Part shown: one piece after another, positions 1-9,696 of the stretch
Layout of the letters: every line of letters begins with the position of its first letter
Position numbering within the stretch: the stretch's first letter is position 1
Origin: Bacteroidota bacterium
Lineage (GTDB): Bacteria; Bacteroidota; Bacteroidia; B-17B0; Aurantibacillaceae
NCBI GenBank assembly: GCA_030692515.1
Contig: JAUXZS010000020.1
Location: 620,001 to 684,000, forward strand
DNA: 64,000 nucleotides
Reading direction: 5' to 3'
Program-made: the position numbers and the translations under genes
Notes under the pieces: model-generated
What the model was told of the DNA's origin: nothing
The model's database searches: none
The model's input: only the letters and a program-made list of their open reading frames with translations

Positions 1-1
1 C

Positions 2-604
2 CTATTTAGCAACGAAACAAATTTGTTAGCAGCAATTTCTATTGCAGATAAAATTAAAGACACCTCGGCTGAAGCAATAAAACAATTGCAAACTAACGGC
101 ATTGAGGTTTACATGCTTACCGGCGACAACGAGCAAACTGCAAAAGCAGTATCGCAGCAAACAGGAATTGAACATTTTAAAGCTAATGTATTACCAGCAC
201 AAAAATCTGAATTCATTAAAGAGCTACAAGCAAAAGGTGAAATTGTGGCCATGGTAGGCGATGGTATAAATGACAGTAACGCATTGGCTCAAGCCGATGT
301 GAGCATTGCAATGGGTAAAGGAAGTGATATTGCCATGGACGTTGCTAAAATGACAATCATATCTAGCGATTTAAATAAAATACCTCAAGCCATAAAATTA
401 TCTAAGCATACTGTTTCAACTATTCGTCAGAATTTATTTTGGGCATTTATTTATAATATTATTGGTATTCCAATAGCCGCAGGTGTTTTATTTCCTATTA
501 ATGGCTTTTTATTAGATCCTATGATTGCTGGTGCAGCCATGGCATTAAGCAGCGTAAGTGTTGTTACAAATAGTTTATTATTGAAAACAAAGTATTTGAT
601 TTAA
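2..604 (+). CDS. copA: Copper-exporting P1B-type ATPase, C-terminal part (5' end outside window)
   Basis: The frame is open at the left edge, so only about the last 200 residues are present. They hold the end of the phosphorylation domain (MLTGDNEQTA), the hinge MVGDGINDSNALAQAD with the invariant GDGxNDxxAL, and the two closing membrane helices. Helix 7 carries a YN pair (AFIYNIIGIP) and helix 8 a MALSS motif, the combination known for Cu(I)-selective pumps of the CopA group. The HMA domain, the CPC helix and the DKTGT phosphorylation site lie upstream and cannot be checked. The protein would export Cu(I), or Ag(I), across the inner membrane at the cost of ATP. The next gene converges on it. 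Confidence 0.93.
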   Translation, partial: LFSNETNLLAAISIADKIKDTSAEAIKQLQTNGIEVYMLTGDNEQTAKAVSQQTGIEHFKANVLPAQKSEFIKELQAKGEIVAMVGDGINDSNALAQADVSIAMGKGSDIAMDVAKMTIISSDLNKIPQAIKLSKHTVSTIRQNLFWAFIYNIIGIPIAAGVLFPINGFLLDPMIAGAAMALSSVSVVTNSLLLKTKYLI

Positions 605-651
605 AAAAAGGAATTTTAGAGATAGTTTTGGCTTAAAGAAAATTATTAAAA

Positions 652-2997
652 TTAATTAATAATTACTTTAATGGTTTGTGAAATTCCTTCTGATTGTATA
701 GTGCAATAATAAATGCCTTTAGCTGCTTGTTCTTTTAAATTAATTTGAACCTGATTATTTTCTAATGATTGCGAGTAATAAGTATTTTTAAAAATGATTT
801 TTCCCGACTCAGAAACAATCACTACTTCTACCTCATGATTATTTTCGATTCCACTAAAATCAAAAGTAAATTGCCCGTTTCCTGGATTTGGAAATATTGA
901 AAAAACTGTATTACGCGACTTTTCTATATTAACACTAACAATATTATACTCCTGAGAACTTGCATCTTTATTGTTTAGTTTTAATTTATAATAAGATACT
1001 CCATCAAGTGGCTCTTTATCTATTAACAAATAATTTATTGTTTGGTTTGAATTACCACTTGCTTGTTTAGTTCCAATATCATTAAAATTAATTCCATCAA
1101 GAGAACGCTTTACTGTAAAAAAATCGCTGTTTGCCTCGGTGGCAGTTGTCCATTTAACATGAACATTTTTATCTTGTAGTTGAGCCGTAAAATGTAATAA
1201 AGTAATTGGTAATGGCGTACTAGTTGAATTTATTGAAGCAACTGTGTAAAACGCTCCTCCCGTTGTTGGTAAAGAGGCTGTAAAATAAGGGGCAGCATAA
1301 GCTCCGGCAATAACTGAAGCTCCGGCAAAAACGGCAGAATTACTTACTAATAATCTTAAGTCACTTCCTGTTAAGGGTGCAATTCCCGACATATCAAATC
1401 TAACTGTAATAGAGTTTGCAATACCGGTACTTGTTTTTTGAAATTTCCATACGCGCTGTAATCTTGATTGAATTCCTGGAGGTACATCTGTAAAATTTGC
1501 ACCTGTTGGAATTGAAATTCCATTGTGTCCTGTAGCAAAAAATGAATTATCATTTGTAATTGCAGCTACATTGTCAACTATCAACATAGCATTCCCCGTA
1601 TTTGATCCGGCATCAACATCAGTATTCACGGATTTTCCTTGTGTTAATCCGGAAGCATCATCTCTTCCAATAACCGTTAAATTATTATGGTATAAATTAT
1701 TTGCTGCAAAATTCCATAATACTGTTGTGCCATTTGATGCAAGATAACTTCTTTCATCTAAGCCGGCTGTTGTAGTATTATCTGTTAATGTTACTCCATA
1801 TTTTATTGCTAAGTAAGATCTAACCTGCTGAATTTCTGTACTTGATAGCATGGTATTAAACACCATGATTTCGCTTAAGTTAGAATTAAAATGTTGACTG
1901 TACGCACCTGCTACATTTCTTCTAACACCCACTGTAATAAAATCCACATCTGCCGAACCGTTTATTGACGATTGATTCAGTCCGTTAATATCAGAAAGAG
2001 TTAACCCACTACTTTTACCATTTCCTGAAATAATATTTACCCGAGTACTTTTAGTTATTGCAGCATTATTATTTGCCCCCACTCCCGCTCCATTTGCAAA
2101 TATTAATCTATCTGTTTGACCAAGGATGCGGCTATTATTCGTGCCTTGATGAGAAAATGGCATTAAGCCGTTGCTACCACCTTGATACACATAAAAAGCA
2201 GTTCCTCCTTCACCGGCTAGTGAGTTGTCTAAAAGATTTACTTTTGCTGTAATGTATTGCAAATATTCATTTGTTCCATTAAAAGTTATATAAGGATTAT
2301 AATTTGCTACAAGATTATTAGCAAGACTTGCTAAGCCGGTAAAATAATTTGGTGAATTCGCACATGGCGGTGTAAATGGTAAAGAAAATAATCCCTGAGA
2401 AATCCAACAATTCACATTTGTATTATTAGCACTATTAATTGTTTCAGCTTTTAACCATAAAGATAAATTTACATTTCCTACACCACCTGGGGATGAAAGT
2501 GGAGTAATTGAAATATCGTCTACCACCGTTCCACAAGTATTAACGTTTCCAGGACTAGTTAATTGTAAAGTATGTGTAGTCGCTGCATTATTTGTAAACG
2601 TATAAGAAAATACTGTTAATACATTTTGAGTGCTTGGTATAACTAGATTATTATTTAATACTCCAGGCGCATCGGTAAATCTTATTAATAAGTTCGTTGG
2701 ATTATTTGATGGCGCACATGAAGTTCTGTAGGCACAGCGAAAAGTTAATACGTATTGTGTTCCACTTGTAAACCCCGAAATTGTTTGCCTAGGTGAAGAC
2801 GCATTATCAACTTCCATCACATAATTAGTATTGCAACCACCCGCCAAATAAGCACTTTCAAAGGTTCCGGCATTAAAAGGCGCTTCTTGTCCATTCCAAT
2901 TAGCAGCATTAGAAATAGTACCATCAACTACTAAATTTTGAGATATTCCTCGACAAGTAAATACAAAAAATAATATACTTATAAAGGCATTTTTCAT
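652..2997 (-). CDS. Secreted T9SS type A protein with LamG/DUF8202-like region
   Basis: 781 residues. A signal peptide covers roughly residues 1-19 (FISILFFVFTCRGISQ). Residues about 20-168 look like a beta-sandwich carbohydrate-binding-type module. Residues about 175-590 resemble the concanavalin-like region found in many Bacteroidota surface proteins (LSLWLKAE, later SEIMVFNTMLSS and YLAIKYGVTL). The last 80 residues are a type A sorting tag, with the FPNPGNGQFTF motif and a closing GIYYC...KVIIN strand, so the protein should cross the outer membrane through T9SS and be anchored or released. No catalytic motif was recognised and the role is unknown; a surface adhesin or binding protein is a guess. 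It is transcribed alone, converging on the copper ATPase gene. Confidence 0.85.
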   Translation of the reverse strand: MKNAFISILFFVFTCRGISQNLVVDGTISNAANWNGQEAPFNAGTFESAYLAGGCNTNYVMEVDNASSPRQTISGFTSGTQYVLTFRCAYRTSCAPSNNPTNLLIRFTDAPGVLNNNLVIPSTQNVLTVFSYTFTNNAATTHTLQLTSPGNVNTCGTVVDDISITPLSSPGGVGNVNLSLWLKAETINSANNTNVNCWISQGLFSLPFTPPCANSPNYFTGLASLANNLVANYNPYITFNGTNEYLQYITAKVNLLDNSLAGEGGTAFYVYQGGSNGLMPFSHQGTNNSRILGQTDRLIFANGAGVGANNNAAITKSTRVNIISGNGKSSGLTLSDINGLNQSSINGSADVDFITVGVRRNVAGAYSQHFNSNLSEIMVFNTMLSSTEIQQVRSYLAIKYGVTLTDNTTTAGLDERSYLASNGTTVLWNFAANNLYHNNLTVIGRDDASGLTQGKSVNTDVDAGSNTGNAMLIVDNVAAITNDNSFFATGHNGISIPTGANFTDVPPGIQSRLQRVWKFQKTSTGIANSITVRFDMSGIAPLTGSDLRLLVSNSAVFAGASVIAGAYAAPYFTASLPTTGGAFYTVASINSTSTPLPITLLHFTAQLQDKNVHVKWTTATEANSDFFTVKRSLDGINFNDIGTKQASGNSNQTINYLLIDKEPLDGVSYYKLKLNNKDASSQEYNIVSVNIEKSRNTVFSIFPNPGNGQFTFDFSGIENNHEVEVVIVSESGKIIFKNTYYSQSLENNQVQINLKEQAAKGIYYCTIQSEGISQTIKVIIN

Positions 2998-3200
2998 TTG
3001 AGACCTGAAGATAAAACAAATATCTTTAAAAATTCAAATTTTCATCAATTAATAATATAAATTTAAGATGAAACGAAGGTTAAGCTGGAATTCAAAAATT
3101 TGGTGATATATATCCTTTTTATTGAAAAACCTTAATGATATCAAGTAATTTGAATGAAAATGAAGGGGATAATTAACGAAAACAAACTATGAAAGCCCTT

Positions 3201-3635
3201 TTATTTCTTACTATAAAAAGTAATCACAGCATCTTTTTCTGCTCTCAAGTTTTCATATAAAATTCGCATTGTATTTAACAACCATTCATAATTTTTCTTT
3301 AAGAGATTTGATTTTGTAGGATTACCGTAACTCTCTTTTAATAAATTTAAAAAAACAAAGCCTGTTCCATTTTTTGTTTGGATAGAAATAGAAGAAAGTT
3401 TATCTTTCAAAAATGTTACACGTATATATTCAAATTCGACACTATCAATTTTAATATCGTTTTCTTGTAAGGAATATAATTTAGTATTGTCTTCGTCAAT
3501 TTCTAAAGTCATATTTTTATGGGCACTGGGCGAATCACCAAATACAAAATCTTTAAAACCACTTTTGTTTTCTAATTTATTATTTTGAGTCAATCCAAAA
3601 AGCGGAATAATTAAAAGTAAAAATATTTTCTTCAT
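3201..3635 (-). CDS. Hypothetical secreted protein, 144 aa
   Basis: A hydrophobic N-terminus (KKIFLLLIIPLFGLTQ) predicts a cleaved signal peptide. The mature part contains KSGFKDFVFGDSPSAHKNMTLE, which resembles the short 'GFRGFKFGDSP' opening seen in small Bacteroidota periplasmic proteins, followed by alternating strands and a charged end. I do not recognise a named family and infer no function. It lies alone between two T9SS substrates. A TAnnTTTG-type -7 element lies about 26 bases ahead of the ATG. Confidence 0.72.
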   Translation of the reverse strand: MKKIFLLLIIPLFGLTQNNKLENKSGFKDFVFGDSPSAHKNMTLEIDEDNTKLYSLQENDIKIDSVEFEYIRVTFLKDKLSSISIQTKNGTGFVFLNLLKESYGNPTKSNLLKKNYEWLLNTMRILYENLRAEKDAVITFYSKK

Positions 3636-3660
3636 GCGACCGGGCCTTTGGAGATTAAAA

Positions 3661-3668
3661 CAAAGATA
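3661..3668 (-). promoter_or_regulatory. -7 promoter element of the 144-aa secreted protein gene
   Basis: On the minus strand this reads TATCTTTG, a full match to the Bacteroidota -7 consensus TAnnTTTG. It lies 25 bases upstream of the ATG. No clear TTTG -33 box is present at the usual spacing, so the call rests on one box. Confidence 0.5.
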
Positions 3669-3750
3669 TATTAATCACCAATTCCATTTTCCATTAATTG
3701 CCCAATTTACCAAAATTCTCTACGAATACTTTTAAATCTTCTACAAATGT

Positions 3751-4929
3751 CTAATTCTTTACAATTTTGTAGGCGCTTATACTGGTTCCTGATACATATA
3801 AAAAATAAATGCCAGGCTCCAAGCCACTTACATCAATATGAGAGGATATATAATTTACTTCTCCACTAACAACATTTCTTCCTGTATTATCAGTTAAATA
3901 ATACTTTAATCCAACTAATTCTGGCTCTACACTTATATTAATTTTATCTATAGTGGGGTTTGGAAATAGAACAAAACTTTTAGGTTTATAAATTTCAGAA
4001 ATTTTGGTTACAGGAGGTGTATAAAAAGAAACGCCATCCATTGTGCCAATCCATATATTACCATTGTTCTCACTAATTGAACAATTAATTTGGTATCCAA
4101 TTAAACCATTATTAGTATTATAATTTATAAATGTGTTTCCATCAAATTTTGAAACACCTTCAGAAATTGTTCCAAACCATTTATTATTAAATTTATCTAT
4201 AGTAATTGCCGTAACATTATTTCCGGCTAAGCCATTTGTGTTTGTATAACTTGTCCAAGTATTGCCATCAAACATTTTTAAATCTGTTGGTGTTCCAATC
4301 CAAATATTTCCATTACTAGCATCTGTTTTTATCGTTTGCACATAATTTACTTGATTATAAGTTGTCCAATTGTTATCTAAAAATTTTGATATTCCTCCAC
4401 CCCAAGTTCCAAACCAAATAGCATTTGTAGAATCTATAGCTATACACGTTACAATATTGTTTGATAAACCATTTGCGGTTGTATAAATTGTCCAGTTAAC
4501 ATCATTAAATTTTGAGATACCCATATTAGTTGTAAACCACTTATTACCATTTAAATCTATTTCAATAGCATACACCAAATTATTTGAGAGTCCATTAAAC
4601 GTGGTGTAATTAACCCAATTAACGCCATCAAATTTTGAAACACCTCCGTCTGTACCAATCCATAAATTACCAGCATTATCAAATTTAAGAGCTCTTACAA
4701 AATCACAAACTAAACCTTCGTCAACTGTATAAGTCGTCCAATTATTTCCATCAAATTTAGATATTCCACCACCATAAGTGCCAAACCACTTATTACCCGC
4801 GGCATCTATGGCAATAGCCTGCACATTGTTATTGGCTAATCCATTTGCAACGTCATAAGACATCCATGTTTGCGCCTTTAAAAATAAACCTGTAAGAATA
4901 AAACTTAATACTAGTACTTGTGTTTTCAT
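3751..4929 (-). CDS. Secreted seven-bladed two-component-regulator propeller with T9SS type A tag
   Basis: 392 residues. A signal peptide (MKTQVLVLSFILTGLFLKAQ) is followed by seven repeats of about 40 residues of the form NGLxxNxVxAIxID..NKWFGTxGGGISKFDGNxWTxY, the Reg_prop motif, which together should close one beta-propeller (residues about 22-305). Residues about 318-392 are a type A sorting tag (FVLFPNPTIDKINISV, later GIYFLYVSG). Reg_prop blades normally form the sensor of hybrid or phosphatase signalling proteins; here there is no membrane helix and no output domain, so it is a free exported propeller. The next gene upstream (1171 residues) carries a larger propeller of the same motif as its sensor. 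Ligand and role are unknown. Confidence 0.85.
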   Translation of the reverse strand: MKTQVLVLSFILTGLFLKAQTWMSYDVANGLANNNVQAIAIDAAGNKWFGTYGGGISKFDGNNWTTYTVDEGLVCDFVRALKFDNAGNLWIGTDGGVSKFDGVNWVNYTTFNGLSNNLVYAIEIDLNGNKWFTTNMGISKFNDVNWTIYTTANGLSNNIVTCIAIDSTNAIWFGTWGGGISKFLDNNWTTYNQVNYVQTIKTDASNGNIWIGTPTDLKMFDGNTWTSYTNTNGLAGNNVTAITIDKFNNKWFGTISEGVSKFDGNTFINYNTNNGLIGYQINCSISENNGNIWIGTMDGVSFYTPPVTKISEIYKPKSFVLFPNPTIDKINISVEPELVGLKYYLTDNTGRNVVSGEVNYISSHIDVSGLEPGIYFLYVSGTSISAYKIVKN

Positions 4930-5272
4930 GTTTGCTTTTGTTTTTAGATTAATTAATAATTATGAAACAAAATTCGGGTAAACACATATCAAAAACTTAC
5001 GAAAAAACGATGCAAGAAATAGTTTGGTATTAAAATCTGACAAAAGAGAAGTATTTAATTTTATTAGGCAGTTGTTTTTGCATTTTTTGCAATTTTAGTC
5101 TTATAGAAAAGTAATTTTAGCAAAAAATAAACTAATAGATTGGAAATTTCACGAAAAAAATGTGCTTTTGGAACACTTTTATTCATCAACGTTTATTCTA
5201 ATAAAACTAGAAAAATTAAGAGAAAACAGAAAGAAATTATCATTTAATACTCTTATGAGTGTGATTAATTGA
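4930..5272. other. 343-base intergenic stretch, nothing firm
   Basis: This AT-rich spacer separates the end of the propeller/SpoIIE gene from the start of the secreted propeller gene. It contains the perfect short dyad TTGCATTTTTTGCAA near its middle but no run of T placed to make a terminator. I found no full TAnnTTTG box on either strand, no RNA gene and no credible reading frame. It presumably holds the promoter of the downstream propeller gene. Confidence 0.5.
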
Positions 5273-8200
5273 CTAGATTTTAAAGCCAATTACCAAAATA
5301 TCGTCTACCTGCTCGTTATCACTCTTCCAGCTTAAATGAGCTTCTTTCAATTTCTGTTCTTGAGTGGCAAAATCTAATTCTGAATTTTCAATAATCAGTT
5401 CTTTAAATTTACCAGTACTGTATTTTTTATCTTTTGGTCCACCAAATTGATCAGCATAACCATCCGTAAAAATATAAAACGAATCGCCTTTATTTACTTT
5501 TAATGTATGAGTTGTAAACGCAATTTTATCTTCACGATCTTGTTGTTTAGTACCAATAGGAATTTTATCGGCCTTTATTTCAGTAATACTTTTATTATTC
5601 ACTATCCAAATTGGTCGCATAGCACCAGCATAATCAACAGTTCCATCCTCATGATTTATTTTACAGATAGCTACATCCATACCATCTTTAGATTCAGATT
5701 CATTTTTATAAAGAGCCTCTAAAACGCCTTTATTTAATTCAAATAAAATATCTTTTGGGTTAACTATTTTTTGTTCGTTTACTACTTTATTAAGTAGATT
5801 ATAACCTATTAAACTCATAAATGCACCCGGCACGCCATGCCCAGTACAATCAATTGCGGCAATAATACTACAATTATCAATGTGAGTAAACCAATAAAAA
5901 TCGCCACTTACAATATCTTTAGTCATGTAAAGTACAAAAGAATTTGGAATGGATTGTTTAATAACCGACAATTCAGGTAAGATAGCATGTTGTATTTTTC
6001 TGGCATACGAAATACTATCTAAAATATCTTTATTTTTTTGTTCGATTATTTTTTGCTGTCTTTTTGATTCTGTAATATCACTATCAATTATTATGATTTT
6101 TTTGATGTTATCGTTTTCATCAAAAATTGGCGTTAAGGTAGAAGCCTCCCATACTGAATTATCAGGGTTTTTTTGATTATATGATTCGTATTTAATTGAT
6201 TTTTTTGTGGCAATTGCCTCGCTTACAATATCTTTAATGCGAGAGTTATTGCTTGAAGTAAAAATATTTAATTTTTGCTCGAGAATTTCTTCTAAACTAA
6301 TTCTGTTTAATTTACTAAAACTTTCATTTACATATTCTATATCACCATTTGGTTTCAAAATCAAAACAACATTATCAGTTCTACTTGCAACAATAGACAA
6401 CTGTTCTAATTCTTTATTGGCTTCTGCAATAATTTCTGATTGTTTTTCTATTTCCTGAGTGCGCAGAGCAACTTTTTCTTCTAATATCAAATTCTCTTTC
6501 TGCAAAGCCTTTAATCTATATTTTAAAAAAGAATAAAGCGCTGAAGCAACAATAATAATTACTATAAGCCAAAACCACCATTTTTTCCAGATAGGCAATA
6601 ATATCACAAACGAAAATGTTGCCGGTTCACTCCAAACATCCTCCTCATTTTTAGACTGTACTACAAACGTGTAGGAGCCTGCCGTTAAATTATTATAATT
6701 CACTAACTTACTTTCAGTGGCATATAACCAATCTTCATCCTGACCTTCTAATCGAAATCTATAAGAAAGTTTGTCGGGATTTTTAAGCCAAATACCATCA
6801 AATGTAAAGGCTAAATTATTTTGCGAGTGGTTAAATTCAGAAACAGAATCAATCGGAAATGGCTTATAATTAATTTGTAATGCTTTAATGAAAACCTTTG
6901 GCTTAACAGAATCTAAAGCAATTTTACTGGTTCTGTATATTAAAATTCCATTATTAGTTCCGCTATATATTTTATCTCCGCATAAAAAAACTGCGTTTAA
7001 ACTTGGTTCTAAGTCCCCGTCAAATAAATCATAATAAGAAATGGAATTATTAATACAATCAATTTTATCGATGCCTTTAGAGTTGATTGAAAAAACCGTT
7101 CCATGCGAAGAAATAAGTTGAACAGGCTGTTCATCTCGAAGCCCTTCATTTAAGCCAATACTAATGATTGTTTTTCCATCATACTTAAGGATTCCGTTTG
7201 CATTAGATGATGCCCAAATTGAATTGAATTCATCTTTACAAAGAGAAATAATCGTATTTGATTTTATTTTAAATTTTTCTGTTAAGCTAATGAATTTATT
7301 ATTTTGATATGTTTGTAAACCACCGCCATCTGTTGCTATATAAAGTTTAGAGTTGCTATCTGTAATAGCCGCATAAACGTAATTACTTCCTAATCCTTCA
7401 TCCTCGGTGTAAATTTCATTAATTTTAAAATTAAACTTGTCAATGTCTACATTCACTTCAGCTTTAATTAAACCGCCACCAAGTGTAGAAATATAAGCCG
7501 TTTTATCATCAGCAAAATAAATGTTTGATATATTATCATTTGGTAAGGAGGATGTTTTAGAAGTGATGTTTGTTATTCCTTTTGTGCTCGGATTAAAAAT
7601 GCTTATTCCATTACCATAAGTACCAAACCATACACTACCCTCAGGCCCAATAGTAGCGCATGACAAAGTGTATTTAGTTCCTTCTAAAATTTTAGAAATA
7701 ACCAACTTACCTTTTTCATCCATCATCAATTTAGAAACCCCTTTGTTTGTTCCTACCCAAATTGCCTGATCGTTATCAGTAGCTATTGCTAGTATCTTAT
7801 CATCTTCTAAACCCCTTGAAGCGTTAATAAAATCATATCTTCTTTCAAAAAACTGACTAATTCCTTTTCGTGAGGCAATCCAAATTTGTTTCGACCTATC
7901 AATAAACATTTGATTGATACTGCTCGTTTGCAAATATTTTTCATAATCATAAATTGATATAACCCCATCTTTTAATTGCAAGAGGCCATTTCTTTCTGTT
8001 CCAACAATTGTGTTATTAGGAACCTGTGTACTCGCATTAACAATGGCTCCTAAGGTCCAATTTGCAAAAAAAGAAACTCTTTCAAGTTTAGATTCGTTAA
8101 TATCATAATAACAAACGCCTGAGTCTTGCATCGAAATCATCAGCTTTGATTTTTCGATAGAAATATCTCTTACAATATTATCGGGCAAGCCAACTTTATT

Positions 8201-8788
8201 AGAAATGATTTTATAGGATGGTTTGCTTAATACGTTTTTTATTTCGGTAAAACCGCCATCGGTAGCACACCAAATAGTATTTTTTGTGTTTGATACTATT
8301 TTATAAACAACGTCATCACTTAATCCGTTTTCAGAGGTAATATGTGTGGCTTTAGCTTTAGAGTAAATAAAAATTCCATTACCATAAGTACTGATGCAAA
8401 TAGCAGAATCAATTTCGCAAATTGAAGTGATTTTGTCTTCGTTGGCTGTTAGAAAATTAACGGAATCAATTTTATTTCCAAAAAAAGTAAATACTTTGCC
8501 ACTTTTAGTTCCAATCCACGCTTTATGTTTCTCATCGATATATATTGTAGTAATTGGCTGTTTAAATATTGAGCTACCTTTTGCTATTTGACTGGAAGTT
8601 TTTCCATCAAATTTATAAACTCCTTCATTGGTTCCTAACCACAAAAAGCCGTTTTTGTCTTGAACAACCACATTTACAGAAACATCTTTTTTTCCGGTAA
8701 AAGAAAAATAATTTTTTACGTAAAGTTGAGAAAATAAACTTTTTGAAAATAGCGCGATGATGAAAAGTATTTTATGCCCTTTTATCAT
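5273..8788 (-). CDS. Propeller / Y_Y_Y / PAS sensor with SpoIIE-type PP2C phosphatase output
   Basis: 1171 residues. A signal peptide is followed by a long periplasmic Reg_prop region (about 25-640, repeated W-x-G-T-x-x-G-V motifs), a Y_Y_Y domain (about 660-725, ending YTFVVQSKNEEDVWSEP), one membrane helix (about 733-755, WWFWLIVIIIVASALY), a coiled coil, a PAS domain (about 800-905), a linker ILDSISYARKIQHAILP and a SpoIIE/PP2C domain (about 955-1171). The phosphatase keeps the acidic metal motifs KDIVSGDFYWF, IDCTGHGVPGAFMS, FTDGYADQFGG and EQVDDILVIG. It should sense a periplasmic signal and dephosphorylate a serine/threonine-phosphorylated partner in the cytoplasm. No anti-sigma kinase or antagonist gene is adjacent, so the target is unknown. 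It starts 8 bases after the YceI gene, probably in one operon. Confidence 0.9.
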   Translation of the reverse strand: MIKGHKILFIIALFSKSLFSQLYVKNYFSFTGKKDVSVNVVVQDKNGFLWLGTNEGVYKFDGKTSSQIAKGSSIFKQPITTIYIDEKHKAWIGTKSGKVFTFFGNKIDSVNFLTANEDKITSICEIDSAICISTYGNGIFIYSKAKATHITSENGLSDDVVYKIVSNTKNTIWCATDGGFTEIKNVLSKPSYKIISNKVGLPDNIVRDISIEKSKLMISMQDSGVCYYDINESKLERVSFFANWTLGAIVNASTQVPNNTIVGTERNGLLQLKDGVISIYDYEKYLQTSSINQMFIDRSKQIWIASRKGISQFFERRYDFINASRGLEDDKILAIATDNDQAIWVGTNKGVSKLMMDEKGKLVISKILEGTKYTLSCATIGPEGSVWFGTYGNGISIFNPSTKGITNITSKTSSLPNDNISNIYFADDKTAYISTLGGGLIKAEVNVDIDKFNFKINEIYTEDEGLGSNYVYAAITDSNSKLYIATDGGGLQTYQNNKFISLTEKFKIKSNTIISLCKDEFNSIWASSNANGILKYDGKTIISIGLNEGLRDEQPVQLISSHGTVFSINSKGIDKIDCINNSISYYDLFDGDLEPSLNAVFLCGDKIYSGTNNGILIYRTSKIALDSVKPKVFIKALQINYKPFPIDSVSEFNHSQNNLAFTFDGIWLKNPDKLSYRFRLEGQDEDWLYATESKLVNYNNLTAGSYTFVVQSKNEEDVWSEPATFSFVILLPIWKKWWFWLIVIIIVASALYSFLKYRLKALQKENLILEEKVALRTQEIEKQSEIIAEANKELEQLSIVASRTDNVVLILKPNGDIEYVNESFSKLNRISLEEILEQKLNIFTSSNNSRIKDIVSEAIATKKSIKYESYNQKNPDNSVWEASTLTPIFDENDNIKKIIIIDSDITESKRQQKIIEQKNKDILDSISYARKIQHAILPELSVIKQSIPNSFVLYMTKDIVSGDFYWFTHIDNCSIIAAIDCTGHGVPGAFMSLIGYNLLNKVVNEQKIVNPKDILFELNKGVLEALYKNESESKDGMDVAICKINHEDGTVDYAGAMRPIWIVNNKSITEIKADKIPIGTKQQDREDKIAFTTHTLKVNKGDSFYIFTDGYADQFGGPKDKKYSTGKFKELIIENSELDFATQEQKLKEAHLSWKSDNEQVDDILVIGFKI

Positions 8789-8796
8789 TTACTATT

Positions 8797-9339
8797 TTAT
8801 GATTTTTTTTTAAGAGTAGCCGCCACACTTACCATAATAACTGAGGCGATTTTTTGATTTACTACTTTGGGAACGCTAATGTTATGATCTTCTAAAGGCA
8901 CTTCAAAGTTGGCATCTATAATTATCTCGGTATCAGTAACTACTATTTTTGCTTTTACAATTTTTTCTTTTTCAGTACCATGAATATTAAATTTTCCTTT
9001 TGCTCTTACCGTATAAGTACCATTTTTTTTAAAATCAATGTCTTCAATTATTTTACCTTTAAAAGTAGCGTTGGGATACTTCATGGTTTCTAAATAATTT
9101 TCTCTAAAATGTTCTTTTTGTAAACCGCTATTAAAGCCATTAAAAGAATCCACATTTACAGAAAACGCCACATTTTTGTTCCCACAATCAATTGCACCAA
9201 CAGTTTTAACAGATTCAGCCTTAATTAATTCTAAAGGAGCCTCTGATGTAAATTTAGTTTTACCATCCTTACACATAAATATCTGCGAAAAAGAATAGTT
9301 TGCAAAAATAAAACAAATAGCTAAAAGAGTGTTTTTCAT
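8797..9339 (-). CDS. YceI family periplasmic protein
   Basis: 180 residues. A signal peptide ends near Ser-18 (IFANYSFSQ). The mature part has the YceI lipocalin-like barrel pattern: DSFNGFNSGLQKEHFRENYLE, then MKYPNATFKGKI and GKFNIHGTEKEK. Family members bind long isoprenoid lipids in known structures; the ligand here is not known. Most YceI proteins continue with a polar FTF(D)L strand; this one ends in VIMVSVAATLKKK. It lies 8 bases ahead of the propeller/SpoIIE sensor, so the two are probably co-transcribed. Whether the barrel supplies the ligand sensed by the propeller is only an idea. Confidence 0.85.
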   Translation of the reverse strand: MKNTLLAICFIFANYSFSQIFMCKDGKTKFTSEAPLELIKAESVKTVGAIDCGNKNVAFSVNVDSFNGFNSGLQKEHFRENYLETMKYPNATFKGKIIEDIDFKKNGTYTVRAKGKFNIHGTEKEKIVKAKIVVTDTEIIIDANFEVPLEDHNISVPKVVNQKIASVIMVSVAATLKKKS

Positions 9340-9696
9340 TAATTTTATAATATTTATTGTTTAAATATACACAAAAGTTTTAATTTTTAAAATCCATCCT
9401 CTATTAGAGTTTTCCTTCCTTATTGGTGCTAATAAAAATTCAAGTCCGTTTAGCTTTATTTCGTATAGTGTATTTCCTAAAATCAAATTCAAAAAAAGTC
9501 AATTTATTCGGATATTTTGTCAATATTAGCTTCAAATACTCCAAAAAAAACTTAAATCAAATCGCTTTTGGTAAACCCCATAATTCTTATTAATTTAGGC
9601 ATATAGCAATTATTAAAATACAATTAAAACATCAGCTCTCGTTCTAAAACGTCTTTCAAATAAACTAAAAAAATCAATAAAATAAAATTTTACTTA
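9340..9696. other. 357-base divergent intergenic stretch with a gene remnant
   Basis: This spacer lies between the divergent YceI and TPR/SpoIIE genes and must hold both promoters, though no full TAnnTTTG box was found on the proper strand of either. Its one clear content is a fragment homologous to the DUF3820 gene located 2.3 kb away (listed separately). The remainder is AT-rich with no reading frame or RNA gene visible. Confidence 0.6.
9361..9490 (-). pseudogene. Remnant of a DUF3820 gene (C-terminal piece)
   Basis: Read on the minus strand, about 19 codons give GNTLYEIKLNGLEFLLAPI, against LNTLYEIKLNGLEFLLEQI in the intact DUF3820 gene 2.3 kb to the right. The nucleotide match is close over about 53 bases (9423-9475). 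An in-frame TGA lies a few codons upstream and the frame runs on to a TAA at the right side of the YceI start, so no complete protein can be made. The homology ends abruptly, as expected for a broken or partially duplicated copy. It may be left from an earlier duplication that included the neighbouring phosphatase gene end. Confidence 0.75.

Noticed and set aside
5085-5105. TTGCATTTTTTGCAA dyad as a terminator of the propeller/SpoIIE gene
   Set aside because: It lies upstream of the next gene's start and about 170 bases beyond the sensor's stop, with a 5-base stem and no following T run in the needed orientation.
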